DNA of 64,000 nucleotides, taken from NCBI GenBank assembly GCA_035235625.1, contig CP141145.1, positions 35,878,668 through 35,942,667 of the forward strand. Direction: 5' to 3'. The position numbers and the translations under genes were made by a program. How positions within the stretch are numbered: position 1 is the stretch's first letter; every line of letters starts with the position of its first letter. Below the pieces are notes generated by a model. The model was given only the letters and a program-made list of their open reading frames with translations. It was not told the origin of the DNA and searched no databases. The stretch comes from Saururus chinensis. Its lineage: Eukaryota; Streptophyta; Magnoliopsida; Piperales; Saururaceae. Below are positions 25,201-34,436 of this stretch, one piece after another.

Positions 25201-25618
25201 GAGGAAAGGTTGGAGATGACTTCGATGTGATCATGGAGATCGTTATATGACTTAATTTCCTTCGGCTTTATGCTTTATGTTTAGAACCTTTGTGTAGGGT
25301 TCTTTATTTTGGATTTATGTCACATATTACAGTTATGTTTACTTAAGACTTATTTTGAGCCAATGTGGGCTTTAGTTAACTAAACATGTGGGTTTGAGAT
25401 TTGTTGTTTACTTTGTGATAAACAACTCTCTTTCTTTCATTCTTATTTACTCTTGCTCAAAGGATTGTGCGCACTTTGTAATTCTGTTAATCGCCCGTGG
25501 TTAGGGTTAAGTCTTCCGCTAAATCATTTTTTAATTTCCCTTCGTCGCCACCGTGCGCTTGACCGGCTCTTGGACGGGGTTTGGCTCGGGTCGGGCATCA
25601 CCGAGGCGTGACAATAAC
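22223..25618 (+). mobile_element. Solo LTR of a large-LTR element, probably Ty3/gypsy Tat type (fossil)
   Basis: The LTR spans 22228-25613 (3386 bp). It starts TGTAATGACCC and ends GGCGTGACA, and is flanked by identical 5-bp duplications ATAAC at 22223-22227 and 25614-25618. There is no internal coding region or second LTR, so it is a solo LTR, normally left by recombination between two LTRs. Its length and ends resemble Tat/Retand-type gypsy LTRs; that family call is from memory. Inside are four 56-bp tandem units (from about 24740) and clustered TTCGAAC motifs (23320-23500). Confidence 0.85.
24740..24955. repeat. 56-bp tandem repeat, four units, inside the solo LTR
   Basis: The anchor GTTAGAGATACAT recurs at 24761, 24817, 24873 and 24929, an exact 56-base period. 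The first three units are nearly identical and the fourth is more diverged. Confidence 0.95.
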
Positions 25619-25994
25619 AGTGATCACCCCAATTAATACCATTGGCAGATGGCCTCTACCATCCGTCCCATTAACTTGTGCAAGTTTCATGAAGTGAACA
25701 TTTCCCACATCCACCGGGAAGTAATTAAACTATATTGTTGATTAACTAACAAACTTTCCCTATACTTCAACCCCTGTGGTTGGCCGCCCCTACTTATTTC
25801 AGTTTTGTTGGCCAATGGGGTTGGCCTTACCCCTCTTGTGTCTTCTCTTTAGCTTAGCCTTGGCCCTCGGGGCTTCCCCCTTTAAAAAATTAATTTTGTT
25901 GTCTTATATTAATAATTTTATTTGGTAAAAAAAATTATCTCATATTAATAGTTCTATTTTGTTCAATTCAATTGGTTTAGATATTTTAAAAAAT
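25619..25994. other. Spacer right of the solo LTR
   Basis: No gene is seen. The segment near 25895-25970 (TTATATTAATA... repeated as an imperfect inverted pair) resembles a Stowaway-type MITE remnant. Confidence 0.4.
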
Positions 25995-26815
25995 GAATGT
26001 GGCTATTTGAACCCTATTTTTTTCCCTGTGTCGCCCATTACTTTTTTACCCTATAATTTTTATTAAAATCTCTCACGTCCCCCATTTTTACCCAGTTTCC
26101 TTTCCTTCCTCATATTTTTCTTCTTCCTCTTCCCTCTTCTTCTTCGGCGCTGGCAACTTCTTCTCCGACACTGACATTTTTTTTACCACTGTTGCTAGTT
26201 GTGGCCTGCAGTGGCCGGCTGTAGGACGCGGGTCTCGTCCCGCGGCCGGTGACTGCGCCAGGCCGCGTGTGGCTTGCTTGCTGCAGCCGCGCAGGCCACG
26301 CACTAGCCGCGACCGTGCAGGCCACGAGCTGGCTGCGGCTACGACTGTGCGCGGCTGTGCAGGCCACGAGCTGGCCGCGACTGCGACTGTGCGCGGCCGT
26401 GCAGGCCACAACCACGGGCTGGTTGTGGCCTGTGCTAGTTGCGGCCGCTGCGGCCGACCAGTCCGGTAGCCAAGGCCAAATCTGGCTAGTCCGACTGCCA
26501 TAGCCAGAGGCCTCTGGAGTCATCGGCCAGATCTGGTTGCGGGAGATATCGGCCAATGGCCAAGCCGGCAGCCATGGCTAGATCTGGCCATGGCCTCAAG
26601 TCGCTAGCTGCCGGAGGTGTGTTGTCGTTGTCGAAATTGCCGGAGGAAATGGGGGAAGAGAGAAGAAAAAAAAATGGAGGGGGAAACATGGGGAAGAAGG
26701 TACAAAAATGAGGGGAAAACAATGGGAGACAAAGCAAAAAAAAATTCACTTTTTTACACTTTTTAGGAGACACTGAAAAAAAATCGGGGTCTAAATAGTA
26801 TTATTCTAAAAAAAT
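25986..26815. mobile_element. Mutator-like non-autonomous element, copy B
   Basis: The element spans 25995-26806. Its ends are GAATGTGGCTATTTGAACCC and the complement of GGGTCTAAATAGTATTATTC, matching copy A at 9624-10224. It is flanked by 9-bp duplications differing at one base (TTAAAAAAT and TAAAAAAAT). The interior is strongly GC-rich, with tandem GTGCAGGCCACGAGCTGGC units (about 26290-26430), and encodes no transposase. The long open frames on both strands are a by-product of this repeat. Confidence 0.8.
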
Positions 26816-26868
26816 ATTATAATCTTATTTTCTATTATCTTATATGTATGTTTGACCATTTACTAAAA

Positions 26869-27310
26869 GAATGTGGTTATTTAAACTCTTTTTTTTTTCC
26901 TATATCCTCCAAAGAAAAGAAAAGATTATTTTGTTTACTCCATGCCCCTAATCTCCCCCTGCTCTTTTGTGCACCTCCTTCTTCTCTGACACCGGCCACA
27001 ACTTTGATTTTGGCAACAGCTTCGACAATGCTCGTAACCTCGCTGTGGTGGTACGCACGAGATGGCAACTGTCAGCCACCAAATCTTGCCGCAGTAGGCC
27101 AGATCTGGTCAGGCTGTTGGCCACGGTCTGCCGGCAACTAGACGGCCAAATCTGGCACTACTGCGGCAAGCTAAATTTGGTCTGACTGTTGGCCGCATTT
27201 GGCCAACAGCTAGCCAGAATCTGGCAGGCCAACTGTGGCCAAATCTAAGTCGTGGCGATCTAGTCGCAGTCTAATTTGGCCACAATCTGATATGGCAGGC
27301 CACGGCCAGA
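26869..27310. mobile_element. Mutator-like element, truncated copy C
   Basis: The left end GAATGTGGTTATTTAAAC matches copies A and B and is followed by the same pyrimidine block and a GGCCAGATCTGGC-rich interior. No matching right terminal repeat is present before the lyase gene, so the copy is cut short. Confidence 0.6.
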
Positions 27311-27592
27311 TCTAACTAGGAAAAGATGCACCAAATCATTTTTGTTTATAAAAAGATGCACCAATTCATTTTTGTTTTTTGACAGCACATAGATAAGGAA
27401 CTGGTTTATTGTATTATGTTCGATGAAGGCAAGGAACTAGGAATCAAACTAGGAGATTATGGAGCTGGTTTTATCGTATTATGCTCCATGAAGGAAGAAA
27501 CTGCATGCATATAGGAGTACATTGCAATTAAAGCCGTGCTTCTCCCTAGAACATGCATGCATATATAGTTGCTGTTTAATTATCAGTCATCT
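27311..27592. other. 3' flank of the hydroperoxide lyase gene with small duplications
   Basis: Two short direct duplications are visible: AAAAGATGCACCAA-TCATTTTTG (27323 and 27355) and CTGGTTT-T-GTATTATG (27401 and 27465). The lyase 3' UTR is expected here. Nothing else was recognised. Confidence 0.5.
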
Positions 27593-29041
27593 CTAAGAAG
27601 CTGAAGTGGCGCGCTTGAGCTTAGTAACTAACCCCAACTTTTCATCCACCACGAACTCGTCGTACCTCTTGAAGATGGCAGCCACGAGCAGAAAGGACGT
27701 CTCAACCACGTGGTCCTTGGCCGGACACTGCTTGTTGCCGACGGACGGAGTCCCCGTCTGCGGTCCGTTGGACCAGAACAGGTAGTTGAGCAGCTCCTTC
27801 CCCTTCTCCCCCATGAACCTCTCCGGCACGAACTCCTCCGCCCTCTCGAACACTTTTGGGTCTCTCATGGCCAGCGTCTGGTACCCACACAGCAGCTCTC
27901 CCTTTCTAATCTCAAAGGCCGAGTCGTGTGAGCTCAGTACAAAGTCTCGGCGAGCCCGGGCGTACTGGAGCTCCACGGGAGGGTGCATCCTCAGGGTCTC
28001 GTAGACTACAGACTTCACAAGCTCCATAGCTCGTACCGTCTGGAAGTTGAGAACCTGCTGGGCCTCATCCACCTTTTTCCTCACTTCTCTTATGAGCCTT
28101 CCCTTCAGCTCGGAGCTGGCGCTGCCAATGGTGGAGAGAAGCCTCGGGAGGAACACGGAGAACCCACCGAATGCGTTGAAGCCCAGCACGAAGATGAGGC
28201 TATGAATGGCCTCGCTTTTGGTAAGATTGTAGTCTTTCATGGCTCTGGAGACCATGTATTTTCCTTCGGATTCGACGAAGTCGTAGAGAGATTTATAAGC
28301 CCACTTGGTCAGGAAGGCGGGGAAGGGGAAGGAGTGGAGGAAGATCTCGACTAGAGGCTGGGGAATGACCCCAATCTTCTGGGTAGGGATGAGTTGCAGC
28401 GCCAGCCAAGCGTCGATCATGGCCGGTCCCCACCTCACCACTCTCGGCCTCGCCGCCGGGTCGGCCCGGATGATGCTCTTGATCAGGAAATTAAACAAAC
28501 AATGCTGCAAGGGGGCCAAGAAGCCGCCCTTCCCGTGGCTTGACACCTTCTCTTCTATCGAGTCGAACATGGCGTCCGCCTCTTTCAGGAACTCTGCCTC
28601 CCAGAGGTTGGCGCTCTGACTCAGAGTGTCGATGACGAAGCTCTTGGAGGAGGCGTGGAGGGGCTCGGCAGTGTCGAGGTAGGGGATGACCCGGATGTTG
28701 CCGGTGAAGGAGAGGCTTGGCATGTAGTCCCCGACCAGCACGTCCTTCTTTTCGACAAGGGACAGGTCAAAGAGGTGAGTGAAAGACCTGACGTCGAGGA
28801 CGACCACCATGTTAGGGTTGACGCCGACGAAGAAGGGGAATGCCGGAGGGATGTTGGCCCGGTACACCGTGCTGTTGTGCTTCTCCATGCGCTTCGAGAA
28901 GAAGGCGGCTGGGCCTTGGAACCAGAAGTAGTCCAGACGGTCCTTGAAGGGGCCGAGGATGGGGAGGCCATAGCTTCCGGGGATGGGGCAAATCGGTAGC
29001 TCTGGTACAGAGGAGGAAGACGAGGTCGAGTCGTCGGGCAT
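27593..29041 (-). CDS. HPL: CYP74-family fatty acid hydroperoxide lyase
   Basis: This is a P450-fold enzyme of the oxylipin pathway that isomerises or cleaves lipoxygenase-made fatty acid hydroperoxides, giving C6 aldehydes (green-leaf volatiles) and C12 oxo-acids. The single uninterrupted frame of 482 residues fits CYP74B genes, which often lack introns. Visible features are the proline hinge PIPGSYGLPILGP (about 20-32), the substrate-recognition segment IPPAFPFFVG, the CYP74 I-helix GFNAFGG (287-293) in place of the usual oxygen-binding threonine, ExxR as YETLR (E348, R351), SHDSAFEI, WSNGPQTG, and the heme ligand C439 in NKQCPAKD. AFGGFSVFLPRLL and GELLCGYQ favour hydroperoxide lyase over allene oxide synthase. 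No clear chloroplast transit peptide is present. A proline replaces the alanine I remember after the heme cysteine. Divinyl ether synthase activity cannot be excluded. Confidence 0.9.
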   Translation of the reverse strand: MPDDSTSSSSSVPELPICPIPGSYGLPILGPFKDRLDYFWFQGPAAFFSKRMEKHNSTVYRANIPPAFPFFVGVNPNMVVVLDVRSFTHLFDLSLVEKKDVLVGDYMPSLSFTGNIRVIPYLDTAEPLHASSKSFVIDTLSQSANLWEAEFLKEADAMFDSIEEKVSSHGKGGFLAPLQHCLFNFLIKSIIRADPAARPRVVRWGPAMIDAWLALQLIPTQKIGVIPQPLVEIFLHSFPFPAFLTKWAYKSLYDFVESEGKYMVSRAMKDYNLTKSEAIHSLIFVLGFNAFGGFSVFLPRLLSTIGSASSELKGRLIREVRKKVDEAQQVLNFQTVRAMELVKSVVYETLRMHPPVELQYARARRDFVLSSHDSAFEIRKGELLCGYQTLAMRDPKVFERAEEFVPERFMGEKGKELLNYLFWSNGPQTGTPSVGNKQCPAKDHVVETSFLLVAAIFKRYDEFVVDEKLGLVTKLKRATSAS

Positions 29042-29111
29042 CTCGTCGGTTGTCTGTTCAGGGTAATGGGCGGTCTATTTGAAAAATTATTGAATGGAAC
29101 CGTTTTATGGG

Positions 29112-29163
29112 CCACATAATAAATAACACGTGGTATAAATATATCCACATAATAAATAACACG
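29112..29163. promoter_or_regulatory. Lyase promoter: TATA, G-box and 19-bp direct repeat
   Basis: A 19-base unit (CCACATAATAAATAACACG) occurs at 29112-29130 and 29145-29163. Between the copies, on the minus strand, is TATATTTATA (29144-29134). A G-box CACGTG (29127-29132) lies at the junction of the first copy. This sits 70-120 bases upstream of the lyase ATG. G-boxes are bound by bHLH and bZIP factors that mediate jasmonate and light responses; function here is inferred. Confidence 0.6.
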
Positions 29164-30182
29164 CGAGAAAATTAGGGCATGAATTTGAGTTTATGTGGTA
29201 GGTGTACCCTTTAAAAATTTGACAGAACGCGTCAATTTCCCAAAAAAAAAAAACAAGGAACTGTAATCCCTCGTGAATATTCACCTCAAGCTATAACAGC
29301 CTACCACATAGTCTAAAAGAAAAAAAAAAAAAAACGGTTCTCAAATGCAAAAGAAAACATCCTCAAATGCTAATGTACATCATCGTAAGATAGACAAACC
29401 GAAATGATTGGCTCTTAAGCCTTAGAGATGTCCCCGGTAAAGCTTAACCGCGGGATTATAATTTCAAAATTCCAAAAAATGCTTATAGCCTCTCACCACG
29501 TAAAAATAACTTATATTTTTTAATAACTCTGTACCCTCTTATAATTTTACTCATGTCACTTTAGTACCCTAAAATTTCTTAAAATTTTATTGTGGGTGGT
29601 ACCTTTCGCTAAATAAAATTGATTTGGATAGAGGCTTTAAGTCCCCATCAAATTTTGTATATACTTCCCCCCCTCAGTTAGAAATTTCCCAAGTTTCGTG
29701 GTAGGGGGTACCCCTTAACAAATAAAACTGTATTATAAGGAAAACATTGGTCTCTGCCAATCTCTACATATTGTGGCGATGACCTCTCCCCTCCAGTAAC
29801 CATCCAGAAATTTAAAAAATTTTCAGAGATTTCTTGACATGGGATATCATCCGTCAAATAAAACTTATTTAGACAAAAACCTTAGTTCCTTGTCAAATTT
29901 TACTTATTTTAGCGGTGACCACCTCCTACCAAAAATCATTCAGAAATTTTCCAAATGAGCAGCAAGGTGAGGGGAAGAGGGGAAAAAATCATGAAAGATG
30001 AGTCACAAGCAAAGGGGAAGAAGAAAAATTGTTGGGGAAGAGGAGCCAGAAGCGACAGGGGAAATGGAAGAGCTTAAGTCGGAGAAGAAAGAATGTAAAT
30101 AGGGCAATAAAAGAGTAAAAATAGAGTTAAAAAGAATAGTGGGGGCGGGGGGTATTTAGTAATTTATTAAATTTTTTTGAGG
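29164..30182. other. AT-rich spacer upstream of the lyase gene
   Basis: No gene is seen. Short similar blocks recur (CAAATAAAACT with CCTTAGT or TTAAGTCCC, near 29620, 29720 and 29850), suggesting an old internally repeated element without definable ends. Confidence 0.35.
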
Positions 30183-31411
30183 TGTGTAATTAAGGTTGTA
30201 AATGAGTTGAGCTAGCTCTTGAGCAAACTCAGCTCGGTTAGGCTCGGCTTGAGTTAAACTCGATTCGAATTAGGTTCGACTCGAACTCGAATCGAGCTCA
30301 AATAAGTTCAAACTGAGTTTGAGCCGACCCTTGCTCGACTCGACTCTGCTCGAATAAAACTCGAACTCGATGCTACTTGACTCGACCTCAAGCTCAAACT
30401 CGAATATAATTTTAAAATTATATATAAATAATGTATATATATGCATATTTTATATAAACATAATTGTTAATTTAAATATATATTTATAACATACTCCCTC
30501 CATTCTTAGATTAATAGCTCTATTTGATTAGTTCATTTTGAAAATTTTAATTGAGTTATTAATCTAAGACGAATGGAATATATAAAACGACATATAATCA
30601 CATATTATATACTAATACTATGTATTGTATTGATATATGAGACCTGTTTATATGAGTCAAGGCTCACTCATGACTATGTGAGTATAGATGTCATATATCA
30701 TCATATTACGATATAAGAAGCATGACATTTGTGGACCAACCTTAGTTTAGAAAAGAATGATTAGATATTCTTTTAAAAGTTAAAGCATGACATTGGGACC
30801 ATCCTCATCTTACAAAATGTATATCTTTTTACATGTACTTCAAAAAATTTTAGAGGCACACTAAGATTATAGAATAACTTTTTTATTAGTGATTTATAAG
30901 CATGTAAAGAAAAGAAAACACAAAAAAGTAGATGACAATGTTGCCTAAATAATTTTTTATTTTGTACATCTTTTTAGTGATTATATGTACATAAAGAGAG
31001 AAAAATAATAATGTTGCATTCTTTTTAGCTTATGTAACTAAAACTTATTTGTCATAGTTTTCTTCTTTCATAGTGACTATAATCAAATATTCACGGTGTA
31101 GTCATAATACTTGTTGAAGTATATTAATTAATATTTAATATTAAAAGCATATTAGTATATGTGATACTTTATATACTTTATATTTATATTTATATATAGA
31201 TTATTTTTATTTTTTTAGTTTGAGCCAAAGCTTATGATTTACTTATTCAAGTTCGAGCTTGAGCCAAGCTTTGGATTTCTAAATCGAGCCGAGCTCAAGC
31301 TGAAAAGTTCAAGTTTATTCGAGCTTCGAGCCAAGCTTCAGCAGTTCGAGCTCGAGTCGAAAGAGCCTAATACTTGGCTCAGCTCAGCTCGTTAACACCC
31401 CTATGTGTAAT
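30183..31411. mobile_element. hAT-type non-autonomous element with nested MITE
   Basis: The element spans 30191-31403, flanked by identical 8-bp duplications TGTGTAAT (30183-30190 and 31404-31411). The ends are TAAGGTTGTAAATGAG and the complement of CTCGTTAACACCCCTA, and both subterminal regions are rich in GAGCTCGA-type motifs. The 8-bp duplication and the TAGGGGTG-like end indicate the hAT superfamily. No transposase is present. A small Stowaway-like element is nested at about 30491-30582. Confidence 0.85.
30489..30582. mobile_element. Stowaway-like MITE nested in the hAT element
   Basis: The left end CTCCCTCCATTCTTAGATTA pairs with the right end TAATCTAAGACGAATGG, and TA dinucleotides lie at both edges. 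This matches the Stowaway (Tc1/mariner) consensus of CTCCCTCC ends and TA duplication. At about 90 bp it is almost pure hairpin. Confidence 0.7.
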
Positions 31412-31769
31412 GTATGGGGGGGCTTGAGTAATTTTTTTTGGGGGGGTGGGGAGAATAACCGCGTTCTTAGATAAATTTTGCGTGTTTAAAAGTGAGTAAA
31501 TTAATGCATGAGTTTGGCCACATGGTAGAACACTTTCATTCCCTACCTTCTTAGTTTCATGGATGTGTCCACAGGTGGATCGAAACTTGATGAGGCGCAT
31601 ATATAATGGGTCAGGCAGATCTGGCGGTTGAGTAATATTAGCCGTGCGATTGAAATCTTGCATCACAACGCATATAAGCTGTGCGATTAAAATTGTGCAT
31701 CCCAGCACATATTGGCCGCACGATCTTGATCACATGGTCAGGGCAAAAAATCCACATGCTCCTTTACTC

Positions 31770-32256
31770 GTGGATTGTAGGGATGCCACCAGGTCGGGTT
31801 TTGTCAAACCCGAACTCAATACCATTTAAAAAAGGGTAAACCCGAATCCGACCCGAACAACTATTCGGGTTGAATTTGGAAACCCAAACCCGACACGAAT
31901 AGCTATTCGGGTTGAATTTGAAAACCTAAACCCGACACGAATAGTTATTCGGGTTAAATTTGGAAACCCAAACCTGATACGAATAGCTATTCGGGTTAAA
32001 TTTAGAAACTCAAATCCGACCTATTAGGGTCGGGTTTTATTAAAATACAATAAAATTATAAAAAAATCATATTTATAACCTTATTCGGGTCAGGATTTGT
32101 TAAACCCGAACCCGATACTATTTAAGAAATAGTAAATCTGAATCTGACCCGAATAGTTATTTGGGTTGAATTTGAAAACCCAAACCTGATCTATTAGGGT
32201 TGGGTTGGGTCGGGTTTTACTATATATCCAACCCGAGTGGCATCCCTAGTGGATCG
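31770..32256. mobile_element. hAT-type MITE with 42-bp internal tandem repeats
   Basis: The element spans 31778-32248, with 12-bp terminal inverted repeats TAGGGATGCCAC. Its 8-bp duplications match at seven of eight bases (GTGGATTG and GTGGATCG). Inside, ATTCGGGTT recurs at 31863, 31905, 31947 and 31989, an exact 42-base period, and most units contain the palindrome GAATAGCTATTC. It has no coding capacity. The remnant near 8990-9313 is a relative. Confidence 0.88.
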
Positions 32257-33330
32257 TGATCCGCCCGCTGAGAAGTGCCCGAGCAGCACCCCTTCTCAAC
32301 TAGTCTATATAATAAAAATTAAAATTAAATATTTTAAATTTTCTTTTCTTTTTTATGTATGAAACTCTTAACTTACTTCTAGAATTTGTGGAGGTGGATG
32401 ATATTTGTGGAAATGTCACTGTCGAAACGTAAGGGCTCGTGACAATTGCCTAATTGAGATAGATGCGAGTCAAATGCGCTAACTTGGATGGATGGCGTAT
32501 AGGTTAAATACATGATAATTTACACTAGCACATATCCTACAATATCGTTGGACCAACCGTTGGTAAAGCTTTATTAACGCATTTGAGTTGATAGAGATGT
32601 GTGGTACTTTCATCTATCACATTAATTTTTAACAAATAAAAATTTGAAATGAAGTTAACATATACACATATTTTCGAAGGGGCCGTTTGCCAATTCAAAG
32701 TGCCTTTATTTGAATTTTTGGAGTTGAATTGATAAATCTTGATTGTTTGATTTCTCTCTCTGTCTTCTATTATTTAGAAATGGAGTCAAAATTTTCTTAA
32801 ATTAATTCTGTTAATTCAGCACGAAAAACATAATTGAGTGATAATGGAATTTTTTAAGATAAATTTCAAAAAAACTTCCAACTTATTTCTCAAATGGCTA
32901 ACTTTTTTATTTGTGTATTTTTTGTACCATTATGTTTGTATCAACAAGGCCCTTATCAAATAAGACCCCACATAGGCAGGTTATTTTAAATCTTTAAAGT
33001 GGTCCTTAGCCATATGATACATTTCTCAAAGCTCAATCAATATATGGCCTATGGGTAACAATTAAAAAATAATAGAATTTTTAATTCTAAAATAGGGGCT
33101 GTGAGCTAGAAGCACCTCACATGGTAATTCGGTGATTTTGTCAAAATTGTGTTGGAATTATCATTCTAACATAATTTTTATTTATGTACTATTTTCATAC
33201 CCAAACACAATTCCACTAAATTGGGACAAAATGGTGGTAGAATCCTTAAAATATGACCAGAATTTAGCTAATGTTCTCTTTGGAAGATGAGAATGAACCT
33301 AAATTTGGCAATGTTGTCGTAATTTGGTAC
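32257..33330. other. AT-rich spacer, nothing recognised
   Basis: No gene, bounded repeat or conserved motif could be identified between the hAT-type MITE and the fold-back element. Confidence 0.4.
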
Positions 33331-34436
33331 TTTGCACCCATGGTTCGTTGTCTCGACGAGATCTATGTCTCAAGACCTTTGCCAAGACGCGAGACTTCTT
33401 GGATCTCGATTTTGTTTCGATAAGCAAAAAAAATGAGATCTCGGAGAGAACTTGGTGAGATCATGTAAAACAATCTCTATCATTTAGGTGATCAAAACAA
33501 GTTTGTCCACACAAATATTTGACAATTTAAGTACATATTATAATTTATAAACATAAATATTAAATAATTTTAAATTCATGATATAACATAAATATATTAC
33601 ATAAAATAAGTAGAATATACAATATCTAATAATGATGTAGAATGAGAGTAAATATAATTAATGTTTATCAAGAAAACATACTGAGATACAAATCTAGACA
33701 TTAGTAAATCTAATGAATGATTAAATAAATTTTTTATGATACATTAATGTCTCCTTTGACTCCCATCTCATTATGATCATTGCGATCTTGTCCACATTGT
33801 CACAATCTCAGCAATTTTGCATAGATCTCTGCAAGATCTCATAGATACATTGTAAAATTGTGTTTACACAGACTGAGTCTCGTCAAAGGACCCGAAACAG
33901 AGATCTCATTTAGATTGTAAACCATACTTAGAGACAACTAAGTGTAAACACAATTTTACAATGTCTCTGCGAGATCTCCTAGAGATCTATGCGAGATTGC
34001 CAAGATCGTGATGATCATAACGAGATGAGAGTCAAATAAGACATTAATATATCATTAATTTTTTTACTTAATCAAATTCTCATCTCATTAGATTTACTAA
34101 TGTTTAGATTTTGTATATTAGTAGGTTTTCTTGATAAACATTAATCATGTTTACTCTCATTCTACATCATCATTAAATATTATATATTTTACTTATTTTT
34201 TATAATTTATATTATATAATAAAATTTTAATTATTTAATATTAAAATTTATATTTGTAAATGATAGCATGTACTTAGATTGTAAAATATATGTGTGGACA
34301 AACTTGTTTTGATTACCTAGACGATCGAGATTGTTACATGACCTATTCGAGATCTTACCGAGTTCTCTTCGAAATCTCGTCTCTTTGTCTTATCGAAATA
34401 AAACTAAGATCCGAAACAACTAACCATGATTGCACC
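33331..34436. mobile_element. Fold-back element: long inverted repeat of about 0.5-kb arms
   Basis: The element spans 33339-34428 and is almost entirely one inverted repeat. It begins CATGGTTCGTTGTCTCG and ends with the complement of CATGGTTAGTTGTTTCG. The arms stay alignable to the centre, where CATTGTAAAATTGTGTTTAC (33848-33867) faces its exact complement (33944-33963), leaving a spacer of about 72 bases. Flanking 8-mers TTTGCACC and ATTGCACC match at seven of eight positions, suggesting hAT-type insertion. The arms have diverged by substitutions and small indels. No protein is encoded. Confidence 0.8.

Noticed and set aside
26088-26556. Overlapping open frames of 137 and 148 aa
   Set aside because: They arise from GC-rich tandem repeats inside a Mutator-like element, with repetitive, low-complexity translations.
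28621-29148. Long minus-strand frame (175 aa) overlapping the lyase gene, plus several plus-strand frames there
   Set aside because: They are shadows of the GC-rich, intact 482-residue CYP74 frame and resemble no protein.
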